Shown: positions 37,887 through 49,668, counted from the first letter of the stretch. The stretch: DNA of 64,000 bases from an uncultured Myxococcales bacterium (GCA_937980205.1 CALJKW010000079.1:1-64000); one strand, 5' to 3'. The notes: generated by a model from the sequence alone, not told the origin. Made by a program: numbers and translations.

Positions 37887-40650
37887 ATGCCCGTCGCGCT
37901 CATCGCCGCCCTGAGCGTCGCGGGCTGCCAGTGTTACAGCCCGGCGCCCGAACCGCCCGAATTCTTCCCCATCGCGCGGGGGGGGGGCCCGCCCCCTCGT
38001 CACCGGCCTTCCGCTCGGAGGACTTGACGACCAAATTCTCGCGGCCATCGAGCCTGCAGACGCCGGCTCGCACCTGCGAGTGTGGATGGAGTTCGAGAAA
38101 GCGCCGGGCATGACGATGCTCCACATGTCACCGGTCATGGCGACGAACCTCGATACCTTCGTTTCCCCATTCGTTGATCCGCGCGATTCGCTGCCACCAC
38201 TCGAGGTCGACAACGTCTTCTGCCAGTCGCTGCCCGACGGAGGCATGAAGCCGCCACTCGGTGACGGCACCTGGGAGATGGAGGAGAACTGCCTTTCCTC
38301 GCCGGAATACGAGGAGTGTCCGCCGCCCAATCAATACGCACCGTTCAGCCGCTCATTCTACAAGTTGGAACGAGCGGCAGCGACGGTCTCGAATTTCCGT
38401 CTCAGCCCCATCGTGGGCTCATCGGGCGGGGTGATCGTTCCCCTCCAGAACGTCATGAAGCTGGATCTCACGATCAAAGACATCGACATCAGCGTCCGTG
38501 AGCGCATCATCGACGCCTTCGGCACTCAGTGGTATCCGCCGCCGGGTCACAGCGGCTCCCACGGTCTTCACATCGACTCGGTGACCGTCGAGTGCGAGCT
38601 GAGACCCGCTGGGGTTGTGACGACGAATGGCTGTGGCGAACCGATCGTCACCTGCGCGCCCATCACCGACGCGTATGGACCCCACCTCTCGATCACCGGC
38701 TTGAGCGGGATGATGATGGGCATCAACCTCAGTGACTTCGAAGGCGTCTTCGAGCGCGTGGTGGCAATGAAGCTGACCTCAGGTGTGAGACTTCACTTTG
38801 AGGGGTTCTCGGCCACAGGGCTGGTGATCAACTCGACCGCGTCGCCGCTACCGTTCCTGCTGCAGATGACCGGCACGTTCACCGACTCGTGCTCGCACAC
38901 GCCCGCTCCGCCGCCGTCGACGCCGGCGCCCATTCGCGGACTCGTACGCGTCCGCGCGAGCGCTGGAGCCGGAGAGCAGGTGCAGGGCGAATACGTGAAG
39001 CCGTATCGCCTGCGCCCCGAGGTGAAGTTCGATTGGACCTCGGAAGGCCAGGCGGCGACGCCGTATGGTCCGTTTCTGCCGTGGACGCCTGCGAGGCTGG
39101 ACCTGCGCCTGTACGGCAGCGAACTCTCCAAGCTGCAACCCGACGGAACCTTCGTGCTGCGTGACCTGGAGAAGATGCGGCTCGAAGGAAACGTGGAGCT
39201 GCTTCGCGAAGAGATCGACACCTGCTGGCAGAAGACCGAGTCGACCGAGATGGTCATGAAAGATCTGCAGACGGGCTTCGGCGAGTGCGTGAACTGCCTC
39301 GGCGAGCAGTCCTTCCTCTCCGTCTCCTTCCACGGCGAAGACAACCTCTTCACGCGCGAAGTGAGCGCGCTGGGCGGCATCCAGCGCGTCGCGATTGCGG
39401 GAAAAGCGGAAGTCGAATTCGACTCAGTGCTGCGCATTCTGCGAGACGAGCTCGGCGACGCCGTGTGCCCCGGCCCGAACTGTCCGAGCTCGTGCCCGGG
39501 CGGCTTCTGCGAGTCGTGGACCCGATACGACCTCGTCCCTTCGGATCTTCCAGACCCGGCCGGTGGAATCCCGCCGGTGCACTTCGAGCTTTGGGTGCAT
39601 CACACCATGCCCGTGCCGAACCATTTCCCCCACTTCGATCCTCGCGAGTGCACCTTGCCGCCGCCTGCGGACATCACCGACCGCCGCCTCATCGAGCCGA
39701 GCGTGACCTTCCCGAGGTTCCAGGTGGATTCGGCGGAGTTCCAGTCGGACACCGTCGAGACACCGTTCGTCGATGCGCCACAGGACGAGTTCGTGACAGG
39801 CCTCGACCCCATGGAGGAACGCATTCGCACGGGAGCCGGAGGCGCGGCGGCGACAAGGTCCGTCGTTGCTGACGCAGAAGGCGCTCAATCGGTGCGCATC
39901 ACGACGACGAGCCAATGTCCGGTGCACGGTGAACGCGATCCTCACCTGGAAGACTCCGCCGGGACGGCTGCCCCGTGCTGGAAAGGCAAGTTCAGGCTTC
40001 CACAGCCGGGCACCGTGACCGTGACTCGAGCCTTCAGCGGCGTGACGCCGACGCGGTTTGCGCTCGACGACACCGTCTTCGGACCGGGGGCGAGCGAAAA
40101 CAGCTCGGAGCTGCTCGGGTCACAGACTTTCGCGGTGACCGGAGCGCTAGACCGGAGCGGCTTGCGGTTCTACACCGCAGTGCCGCAGATCTACCGCGAC
40201 ATCGGGCTAACCGCGGAGACGCTGGACTACCGAGAGACCAAGATCGACGCGGTGAACCAGAACCCTTGGAGCACGGCGATGTATTTCGACTGGCAGCATG
40301 GAGGTTCCTTTCCTGCTCCCGCAGCTGATGACGACCATCTCGACGAGAACAACCACGAGCGATGGACGACGCGCGAAGGCCACCGCGGCCATCGTTTCCG
40401 GTACTTCGCCAACTGGAACACCGACGTGCCGACGGCGAGATGGGTCGCCGACGATCCACCGTCGTTCTGCCTCGCTCCCGACAAGCTCCTGGTGACCGCA
40501 CGAAAGATGTCGTTCGTGGGCGCTGGGCTCAAGTACGAGAAGGAGCTCGACGCTGGTGTCGTCTTGACCGAAGGAACTCAGGGCACGCTCGGTCCCCAGA
40601 TCACCAAGCAGGGTGCGGCCACGGGCACCTTCTGGCCCGTACTCCATTGA
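37887..40650 (+). CDS. Surface lipoprotein gene split by a G10 frameshift
   Basis: The 5' part reads MPVALIAALSVAGCQC, a good lipoprotein signal, in one frame. At the run of ten G (37978-37987) that frame leads to an early stop at 38025-38027. The following frame is open from the tract onward (ARPLVTGLPLGGLDDQILAA) and continues for about 890 codons to 40650. Removing one G joins them. The protein has several Cys pairs (ECPPP, CVNC, CPGPNCPSSCPGG) and beta-rich composition; I recognise no domain. It is either phase-variable, a genuine pseudogene, or an assembly error. It is the first of three lipoprotein genes in a less GC-rich block. Confidence 0.75.
37978..37987 (+). repeat. Homopolymeric G10 tract at the frameshift
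   Basis: Ten consecutive G just after the lipoprotein signal codons. A 9-G tract would restore one continuous reading frame. Such tracts are classic slippage sites and also classic sequencing-error sites. Confidence 0.9.
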
Positions 40651-42335
40651 ACGCGTCGATCCCGCTCACAGCGCTCAGCGCGTTGCTGCTCAGTGCATGT
40701 CCACAAGTGCCGGCGCAGTTCGGCACGGGGAACCCGTGCCAGCACTGCGACGTGGATGACGACCAACAACGCCAAGCATGCATCGCGGACTGCTTGAGCC
40801 CGCCCCGCAACCGCAACGCGGATTACGCCGTGAGCGCACCTCGGTTCTGGCATTTCTACGACGATTTGGCGGAGCGCCTTCCTCCGCTCGAGGCCTGTGG
40901 GTCCGGCGACGAAAGCTTCGGCACGCTGAGACCTCTGTGGCGCCGCGCGATGCCGTTTGGATACGTAACGGGAGGAGGCGTTGATTTCGAAGGACGGAGC
41001 GGGGTGTCCGTTTCACATGGGCGGCTGGCCACCTCACTTGGACAAACCCTCTGGCTCCTCGATTCACAAACGGGTGAAGTACAAAATGCCTTCAGAAGCG
41101 CATGGAGGAAACCGGCGTTCGAGGAACCCACCGCCAGTGCAAGCGAGCAGCTGGCCGCATTTACCCCTGACGGCGACGGAGTCTGGATCTGGAGCACGGG
41201 GCCCATTCTCGTCGACCTCAAACACATTGATCCCGCCAGAGGCCCGAAGGCCGTGTTCGCCGCGGAGTATGATGTGGCCAACGACGATGCCGGTCTGGTG
41301 ACGTTCGACCAGGGTTTCAAGCCGTCGCCGGCGGTCGCGCCCGATGGCACGTTCTACTGGCGGAGCCTCTCACGCACGTACTCGATGGCGACAGGTCGCC
41401 ACCTCGAAGTCGGCCTCGAGCGGCAGCCAGCGTTTGGTTCGAAATCGCACGGCCAGGTCGACCTGGCGGTCGAGACGAAGGACGTGATGCACGCCGACGT
41501 GAAGTGGGCGAAGAAAGTCCTCGTTGGTGATCGAGGTGTCGTGGGTGACGACGGCACCGTCTACTGGGGAAGCGGCACCGCCCTGAACCCCGACTCCACC
41601 ATCAAGTGGCAAGCCCGCCCACCTAACAGCTGGACCCGTTTCTCGGGGGGGACCACCGAGCTCGAGCGCGCCGCGAAGCGGTGGTACTGGCCGATGCTCT
41701 GGCGCGAGACAACGGACCAAGGCGGTTTCACCGGCCGCGAAGTCTATGTCGCGCACTCGCTGGTCGACGGCTCTCCGCTCTGGTCCCAGATCATCCCCCG
41801 CATCGGGACAGCAGACACCATCTACTCGGGCTCCTTCTCCGCTCAAGGCCCTGACGGCACGCTGTACCTCGCCACCCGCCCCTACGACTCGCCGACGCCC
41901 AACCTTAGCCACGGCTACATCGAGGCCCGCGACGGAGGGACGGGCGACCTGATGTGGCAGCTCGAGTTCCCGTCAGCGGAGGGTCGGCCGAGCACCGAGT
42001 CGAGCCGAATCAGGGGCGGCCCGGTGCCCGCGCCCAACGGCGACGGGGTCTACGTCGCGTCAGACAACTGCAAGCTGTACCACCTCAATCGCGACGGTCA
42101 GGTCGTCGGGTGGTTTCGCATGGCCGGCCAGCCCGTCGACGACATCCTGCAGCTCGCGGACGGAATTCTCTACGTCGTCACCGAAGCCAAACGGAACCTC
42201 GACGGCGGCCGAGAGACCTGGTGCGCCTTGTTCCAGCCAGACTCCGTGGAGCGGTACGACTGCTTCTACCCCGAGTGTGGACCGTGCGTGCGCGACGGCA
42301 GCCTCGTCTACCTGTACGCGTTCAAGGTCGACTAG
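40647..42335 (+). CDS. PQQ-like beta-propeller lipoprotein
   Basis: 562 aa from a TTG start that overlaps the previous stop (TTGA), so translation is coupled. The signal is MNASIPLTALSALLLSACP (lipobox LLSAC). After a Cys/Asp-rich stretch (CQHCDVDDDQQRQACIADC) there are repeated blades of the type LWLLDSQTGEVQ, APDGTFYWRS, GDDGTVYWGSG, GPDGTLYLATR, GDGVYVASDN, DGILYVVTEA, as in PQQ-like quinoprotein repeats. No enzyme residues are evident. Probably assembles with the products of the flanking lipoprotein genes. Confidence 0.85.
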   Translation: MNASIPLTALSALLLSACPQVPAQFGTGNPCQHCDVDDDQQRQACIADCLSPPRNRNADYAVSAPRFWHFYDDLAERLPPLEACGSGDESFGTLRPLWRRAMPFGYVTGGGVDFEGRSGVSVSHGRLATSLGQTLWLLDSQTGEVQNAFRSAWRKPAFEEPTASASEQLAAFTPDGDGVWIWSTGPILVDLKHIDPARGPKAVFAAEYDVANDDAGLVTFDQGFKPSPAVAPDGTFYWRSLSRTYSMATGRHLEVGLERQPAFGSKSHGQVDLAVETKDVMHADVKWAKKVLVGDRGVVGDDGTVYWGSGTALNPDSTIKWQARPPNSWTRFSGGTTELERAAKRWYWPMLWRETTDQGGFTGREVYVAHSLVDGSPLWSQIIPRIGTADTIYSGSFSAQGPDGTLYLATRPYDSPTPNLSHGYIEARDGGTGDLMWQLEFPSAEGRPSTESSRIRGGPVPAPNGDGVYVASDNCKLYHLNRDGQVVGWFRMAGQPVDDILQLADGILYVVTEAKRNLDGGRETWCALFQPDSVERYDCFYPECGPCVRDGSLVYLYAFKVD

Positions 42336-42337
42336 AC

Positions 42338-42913
42338 GTGGCGCTCTATCGGCTGCTGGCAGTGGCAGGCGCGCTCGCGTGCGGATGCGGCGGCGCGGGC
42401 CCGCGACCCGCGAAACCAGACACCACGTACTACTGGACGATCTGCGACTCGACGGTCGAGTTCAGCGCCGACTGCTCCGACGAACCCGCCTTTCGTGAAG
42501 CGAACGGGCCGCTGCTGTTCGAGCCGGGCAGTCACCTCATCTACAAGACCTCAGCCGACGCCCGGTCGGCGACGCTCCTGGCGTGCACTTCCTATGACCC
42601 GAGCTCGTGCAAGCAAGCCAGCAGTGGTGTCGTGTTCCAGGTCGCGGGAGCAGAGCTGAGCTACGCAGCGGAGCAGCGGGCTACGACGGGCTTCGGTGCC
42701 TGCATGCTGACCAGCTCCTGGTCATGGCTGTTGACCGACCTCGGTACGAGCCTCGACGTCGCCATCTCCAGCACGCTCTCCCTCTCAGACGATCCGGCAG
42801 CTTGTGAACAGGTCGAAGCCACCGCGCGGCGGCGAGCCCCGAACATGAAGGGGGTTCAAGGCTGCACCGTCACGTTCAGGCTCCGAACGGTCTCGCCGGA
42901 CAAGAACTGCTGA
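42338..42913 (+). CDS. Small lipoprotein, function unknown
   Basis: 191 aa, GTG start two bases after the previous stop. The signal MALYRLLAVAGALACGCG offers two lipidation Cys residues. The mature part is beta-rich with about eight Cys residues (WTICDSTVEFSADCSD, LLACTSYDPSSC, FGACMLTSS, GVQGCTV), which suggests disulfides. Third gene of the 37887-42913 lipoprotein unit. Confidence 0.75.
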   Translation: MALYRLLAVAGALACGCGGAGPRPAKPDTTYYWTICDSTVEFSADCSDEPAFREANGPLLFEPGSHLIYKTSADARSATLLACTSYDPSSCKQASSGVVFQVAGAELSYAAEQRATTGFGACMLTSSWSWLLTDLGTSLDVAISSTLSLSDDPAACEQVEATARRRAPNMKGVQGCTVTFRLRTVSPDKNC

Positions 42914-42922
42914 TGCTCGTCC

Positions 42923-43411
42923 TCAGCGCGGCCCGAACGACGACAGCGCGAAGAACGCGCGGATCTTGTCGTTGGTCTCGCGCAGGCGGGCGGAGAGGGT
43001 CCGGACGAAGGTCCAGAGGAGCACGTAGGCGAGCTCCTTGTCGGTGAACATGACCTCGTCGAGCTTTTCCCTCTGCAATTCGTAGAGCTTGCAGGAGGTG
43101 TGGGCGATCGCGTCGGCGGAGCGGGGGCCGTCTTCGATCAGCGACATCTCGCCGAAGTACTGGCCGCGCTCGAGGATCGCGAGGGCCTCTTCTCCGATGC
43201 CCGGCACCATCTTGGAGATGCGGACCTTGCCCTCCGCGATGATGAACATCGAGGTGCCGGGATCTCCCTCTTTGAAGATGTGCGCGTTGCCTTTGAACTC
43301 GACCTGCTTGAGCGCTCCGCCGAGCTTGCGCAGCTGGGCGTTGGTGAGCCCTTCGAAAAGCGCTACCTTGCGGAGGATCTCGACGTCCACGGTCGAGCCA
43401 GTCTCCGCCAA
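42923..43411 (-). CDS. Cyclic-nucleotide-binding-domain protein
   Basis: 162 aa from TTG 43411; a GTG at 43388-43390 is an alternative start that would leave room for promoters. A single cNMP-binding domain fills residues ~12-130: FEGLTNAQLRKLG, FKEGDPGTSMFIIAEGKVRI, and the phosphate-binding cassette GQYFGEMSLIEDGPRSA, with the Glu and Arg that bind cyclic nucleotide. No DNA-binding HTH follows, only a helix. Probably a regulatory subunit or sensor. It diverges from trxB with almost no intergenic space. Confidence 0.88.
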   Translation of the reverse strand: MAETGSTVDVEILRKVALFEGLTNAQLRKLGGALKQVEFKGNAHIFKEGDPGTSMFIIAEGKVRISKMVPGIGEEALAILERGQYFGEMSLIEDGPRSADAIAHTSCKLYELQREKLDEVMFTDKELAYVLLWTFVRTLSARLRETNDKIRAFFALSSFGPR

Positions 43412-43427
43412 TTGAAGGGTGCGTCAA

Positions 43428-44387
43428 GTGTCAGACATTCAGAAAGTCGTCATCATCGGTTCCGGCCCTGCCGGCTACACCGCCGCCATCTACGCCGCGC
43501 GCGCGAACTTGAAGCCGATCGTGTTCGCCGGCGGCCCCACCGAGCACGACCAGCAGCGGGTGCCCGGGGGGCAGCTGATGATCACGAACGACGTCGAGAA
43601 CTACCCCGGCTTCCCCGAGTCGGTGACCGGCCCGGATCTGATGGAGAAGTTCCAGAAGCAGGCCGAGCGCTTCGGCACGAAGATCCACCTGGAGAACGCG
43701 GTGAAGGTGGACCTCTCGAAGCGGCCCTTCACGATCGTCGGCGAGAGCGTCACGTACCAGAGCGAGGCGGTCATCGTCGCGACGGGCGCGACGGCGAAGT
43801 ACCTCGGGCTGCCGAGCGAGAAGAAGTTCAAGAACAAGGGCGTCTCGGCGTGCGCCACGTGCGACGGGTTCCTCTACCGCGGCAAGGACGTCATCGTGGT
43901 CGGCGGCGGAGACACCGCGATGGAAGAGGCCACGCACCTCGGGAAGATGTGCTCGAGCGTGACGGTGATTCACCGCCGCGACACCCTGCGCGCCTCGAAG
44001 ATCATGCAGGAGCGCGCGCTCAAGCACCCCAAGCTCAAGTTCGAGTGGAACTCGGAGGTCGAAGAGGTCGTCGGCGACGACAAGGGCGTGACCGGCGCGG
44101 TCGTGAAGAACGTGAAGTCCGGCGACAAGAAGAAGATCGACGCCGCGGCGGTGTTCGTCGCGATCGGCCACACGCCGAACACCGAGCTGTTCAAGGGCGT
44201 GCTCGACATGCACCCGAGCGGGTACCTGAAGGTGCACCCCGGCTCGACGCGCACGAACGTCGAGGGCGTCTTCGTCTGCGGCGACGTCGCGGACTCGTAT
44301 TACCGGCAGGCGGTGACGGCCGCGGGTACCGGCTGCATGGCGGCGATCGACGTCGAGCGGTGGATGATCGAGAACAACATCGGTTGA
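43428..44387 (+). CDS. trxB: Thioredoxin reductase
   Basis: 319 aa from GTG 43428 (VSDIQKVVIIGSGPAG), with an AAGGG motif about 10 bases upstream; a GTG three codons earlier is also in frame. FAD-binding GSGPAGYTAA, redox CATC (Cys142/Cys145), NADPH-binding GGGDTAMEEA, and C-terminal FVCGDVADSYYRQAVTAAG. It reduces thioredoxin with NADPH. Confidence 0.97.
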   Translation: MSDIQKVVIIGSGPAGYTAAIYAARANLKPIVFAGGPTEHDQQRVPGGQLMITNDVENYPGFPESVTGPDLMEKFQKQAERFGTKIHLENAVKVDLSKRPFTIVGESVTYQSEAVIVATGATAKYLGLPSEKKFKNKGVSACATCDGFLYRGKDVIVVGGGDTAMEEATHLGKMCSSVTVIHRRDTLRASKIMQERALKHPKLKFEWNSEVEEVVGDDKGVTGAVVKNVKSGDKKKIDAAAVFVAIGHTPNTELFKGVLDMHPSGYLKVHPGSTRTNVEGVFVCGDVADSYYRQAVTAAGTGCMAAIDVERWMIENNIG

Positions 44388-44391
44388 GCGC

Positions 44392-44590
44392 ATGAGCGTG
44401 GAAGCCGAGCAGGCCGCCGAGGCGTCGCAGGTCGCGCCGGCGGTCGCGCGAGGTGCACGCGCTGGCGGCGCGGCCGCGGATCAGCGCCGGCATGACGGCG
44501 CTGCTGCTGCTCGTCTACGGAGCGCTCATCACGTACTTCGTGGCCGGCGTGTTCATCGCGGCGATCTTCGCGGAGGCCGGCGCGCAGTAG
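44392..44590 (+). CDS. Tiny membrane protein, possibly frameshifted
   Basis: From 44453 (GTG) one frame encodes 45 residues: a short basic segment and a hydrophobic helix ending AAIFAEAGAQ at the TAG 44588-44590. An ATG at 44392 in another frame (MSVEAEQAAEASQVAPAVAR) would join it smoothly if a shift occurred near 44450. The helix looks like a real transmembrane segment. It follows trxB by 4 bases. Confidence is low because the ORF is very short. Confidence 0.4.
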
Positions 44591-44596
44591 TCGCAC

Positions 44597-44713
44597 GGGG
44601 CCTCGCCTGGCTCGTGGTCCGAGGGAGGAACAGTGCTGCAGCTCCAAGGCCTGGGCCGTTGCCTCGCCTCGGTCCACGGGAGAGCGGCTGTCGAAGGAGC
44701 TGCGGTCGTTTTC
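44597..44713 (-). repeat. Diverged inverted copy of the 180-bp repeat
   Basis: The reverse complement of this stretch aligns along most of its length with 44926-45040 (shared blocks CGAGGCAACG, GCAGGCCC-like, TTCCTCCCTCG, GGCGAGG) with several small gaps. It lies just after the tiny membrane ORF. Confidence 0.6.
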
Positions 44714-44880
44714 GACGGCGATGGCCTGGTTCCATGCCGTGCCGACCCGCGTGCCAGTATCTATCAGCGCCCCCCGCTGACGAACCCTGCCACGCGAAAC
44801 GCGCTGGGCATCGCGGCGCCCGGTTCCACGTGACGGTCATCAGCCGCGCCCCTGCGGCGCAATCTGAGCGTGGAGATCGC

Positions 44881-45240
44881 GCGGACGACCAGGCGGTGCG
44901 CCCCGAACGAGCCTGCGACGCAGGACGAAACCACCGCTCCCCCGATAGCCGATCGCAGCACCCCGAGCCGAGGCAACGACGCAGGCCCAGGAGCTGAGCC
45001 ACTCTTCCTCCCTCGTGGCCTGAGCTGGGGCGAGGTCGGTCCCGCGACGACGAAACACGCTCAACGATCAGGCAGTGCGTGGCGACCGAGCCCGCAACGT
45101 ACGACGCAAACCACCGCTCCCTCGATGGCCGATCGCAGCACACCGAACCGAGGCAACGACGCAGGCCCAGGGGCTGAGCCACTCTTCCTCCCTCGTGGCC
45201 CGAGCTGGGGCGAGGTCAGTACCGTGACGCGGAAACCGTG
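44881..45240. repeat. Two tandem 180-bp direct repeats downstream of rlmM
   Basis: Copy 1 (44881-45060) and copy 2 (45061-45240) line up at a period of exactly 180 bases. In the central 60 bases only 5 positions differ (44941-45000 against 45121-45180). The first ~45 bases need a one-base shift. Copy 2 runs through the last 25 bases of rlmM, including its stop. Small ORFs cross the region on both strands but show no coding bias or family. This, with the inverted copy, fills the 625-base gap between 44590 and 45216; I see no gene, tRNA or clear terminator in it. Confidence 0.85.
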
Positions 45241-46052
45241 ACCTCGTCGCGGTCATGGTACAGCTGCCGCATCCGGACGTTCTTCCACCCACCGTCCTCG
45301 AGGGTGGAGCGAACGCGGTCGAGCATCGGCCACTTGTCCTTCATCGGCAGCTTGATGTTGGCGACCATCCGAATCGCCCACTGCTTCCTCCCCCACTTCG
45401 CGAGCAGCTGGGCGACCTCGAGCGGCCGCCACGCCATGTCACAGAACAGCCAGTCGGCCGGCTCGTCGGGCTCGAAGCGAAACGCGCTGTCCATCACGTG
45501 CACCAGCTTCCGACTCGCCGGCACCTTCAGCCGAGCGGGGTCCACCGCGATCACGCGAGCCCCGCGGGCGAGCAGCCGCTGCGTCCACCCGCCGGGAGCA
45601 GCCCCGAGATCGACGCACGTCTCCTTCGCGCCGGGAGCGTCACCGACCCACTCGAGCGCCTCGTCGAGCTTCAGCGCGGCGCGGGAGATCGTGTCCGCAT
45701 CCCGCCTCATGCGCCGCGGCGCGGCGGTCGGCCGATCGCCCCAGACGACGACGTCCGCAGACAGCGCGCAGAGCACGAAGCGCTGAGGCCCTTCCTGAAC
45801 GGGCGGGGGCGCCTGCGGCAGCGGGACTCCGTCGGCGGCCCAGACCTCGACCGTGCCGCGGGTGGGCGGACCGTTCATGACGCGGAAGCCCGCGCGCCCG
45901 AAGACGGGAATGAAATCGCCCGGCTCGCATTCCACGGCTCCTGGGCCGAGGTCGGAAGGCTCGAGCCCGGCGCGACGGAGCTCCACGTGAAGAAACGTCT
46001 CGAAGCCGCGGCGGCACAGAAAGACGAAGCGCGCTATTCGAGGGTTGCGCAT
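45216..46052 (-). CDS. rlmM: 23S rRNA 2'-O-ribose methyltransferase, RlmM-like
   Basis: 278 aa; E. coli RlmM is 366, so the N-terminal THUMP-like part is shorter. SAM-binding CVDLGAAPGGWTQRL (~140-155), catalytic Lys/Asp motifs SRAALKLDEAL, CDMAWRPLE and IKLPMKDKW, and the family ending RQLYHDRDEVTV. RlmM methylates C2498 of 23S rRNA in E. coli. The start is MRNPRIARFVFLCRRG, divergent from secA. The gene ends inside a 180-bp tandem repeat. Confidence 0.9.
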   Translation of the reverse strand: MRNPRIARFVFLCRRGFETFLHVELRRAGLEPSDLGPGAVECEPGDFIPVFGRAGFRVMNGPPTRGTVEVWAADGVPLPQAPPPVQEGPQRFVLCALSADVVVWGDRPTAAPRRMRRDADTISRAALKLDEALEWVGDAPGAKETCVDLGAAPGGWTQRLLARGARVIAVDPARLKVPASRKLVHVMDSAFRFEPDEPADWLFCDMAWRPLEVAQLLAKWGRKQWAIRMVANIKLPMKDKWPMLDRVRSTLEDGGWKNVRMRQLYHDRDEVTVSASRY

Positions 46053-46153
46053 GGGCCTGAAGCTCTTAGCTTGCCGACTCGAATTTCCCTTGGCTTTCGG
46101 ATACGGCCACTGCACAAGGACCCGTAATGACTCAGTGGACGATCCGGTCTTCC

Positions 46154-46169
46154 GAGGGGCTTGCCCCTC
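46154..46169 (+). promoter_or_regulatory. Hairpin just upstream of the secA ribosome-binding site
   Basis: GAGGGGC and GCCCCTC arms separated by two bases, ending 8 bases before the GGGAGG Shine-Dalgarno (46178-46183) of secA. A second GC-rich segment (CCGCCGCCGGG) could pair in part with the Shine-Dalgarno. SecA translation is regulated by its leader in E. coli, though by a different device (SecM). Confidence 0.4.
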
Positions 46170-46193
46170 CCGCCGCCGGGAGGCGAGCTCGCA

Positions 46194-48986
<2,793 letters not shown>

Positions 48987-49373
48987 TCAGTCGAGATCGC
49001 AGCTGCCGGCGGAGTCGGGGTCGCCGGGGCTGAAGCCTCCGGTCGAGCGGCAGCCGTTCGGCGCGAGGTAGCCCGCGATGCTGCCGGTGGTGAACGTGCA
49101 GGAGCCGCAAGCCTCACACTGGCCGCTCCAGCGGCCGCTGCCGGACGCCGCGACGCAGAAGCCGGCGCAGGAACCGGTGGTGCACCCGGAGCCCTTCGCC
49201 GGGAAGCAGGCCGAGCCGGAGGGGCAGCCGGCGTCGAAGTCTCCGGCGGTGCCGTTGTTGGAGGTACAGGCCGCGTGCTGGTTGGTGCAGCCTCCGTCGG
49301 GCAGCGGCGAGTAAAACGAGGAGCACGCGGTGCCGCACGCGACGGTGAGCATGACGACGGCGAGTCGGTTCAT
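48987..49373 (-). CDS. Cys-rich small lipoprotein
   Basis: 128 aa. Signal MNRLAVVMLTVACGTACSS (lipobox ACGTAC). The mature part has about 14 Cys residues in short loops (CTNQHAAC, CPSGSACFPAKGSGC, CAGFC, CEACGSC). These would form a disulfide-rich fold, like many Cys-patterned myxobacterial surface lipoproteins. It converges with secA; the stop codons are adjacent with no spacer. Confidence 0.8.
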   Translation of the reverse strand: MNRLAVVMLTVACGTACSSFYSPLPDGGCTNQHAACTSNNGTAGDFDAGCPSGSACFPAKGSGCTTGSCAGFCVAASGSGRWSGQCEACGSCTFTTGSIAGYLAPNGCRSTGGFSPGDPDSAGSCDLD

Positions 49374-49496
49374 GTGCCGCGGTCATCGCAACGTGCGTGC
49401 CACTCGGGGCGTCGCGGGGTTGGCAACCCGCGGAGGCGCGGACTCGGACGCACGCGCCGCGGAGGCTCGGCCGTCCTGATGCGGCGCGGATGCTCC

Positions 49497-49519
49497 AAAA
49501 AGGGGCCTGTCCCCATTTC
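49497..49519. repeat. REP-like short palindrome
   Basis: AAAAAGGGGCCTGTCCCCATTT: arms GGGG/CCCC with loop CCTGT and A/T-rich flanks. From memory, closely similar 'ATGGGGACAGG' motifs occur near REP-associated Y1 transposases in many bacteria. No transposase gene is in this window. Confidence 0.5.
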
Positions 49520-49527
49520 GGTGAGAA

Positions 49528-49634
49528 ACGGAGCGTCCGCGCTCCGTCCGGGCTTTGGGACGGCTGCGCGGCGGGAGCTTCTCTCGCGCGCCGAGAGCCG
49601 CAGAGGGAAGCAGGTGCTCTCGGGTTTCGAGAGC
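49528..49634. promoter_or_regulatory. Three consecutive hairpins upstream of comM
   Basis: Perfect inverted repeats: ACGGAGCG/CGCTCCGT (49528-49547, 4-nt loop), CTCTCG/CGAGAG (49581-49597) and GCTCTCG/CGAGAGC (49616-49634). Together with the REP-like motif they occupy the 295-base gap between the Cys-rich lipoprotein gene and comM, which otherwise shows no gene. They could form a structured comM leader or a terminator cluster. Confidence 0.45.
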
Positions 49635-49668
49635 GCGCCGCGCACAGGCCTTGCTCAAGCGCAAGGGC

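Noticed and set aside
44553..45182. Minus-strand 209-codon frame across the 180-bp repeat
   Set aside because: It shows no coding bias or family. The two repeat copies match as nucleotide sequence, and their changes do not follow codon structure.
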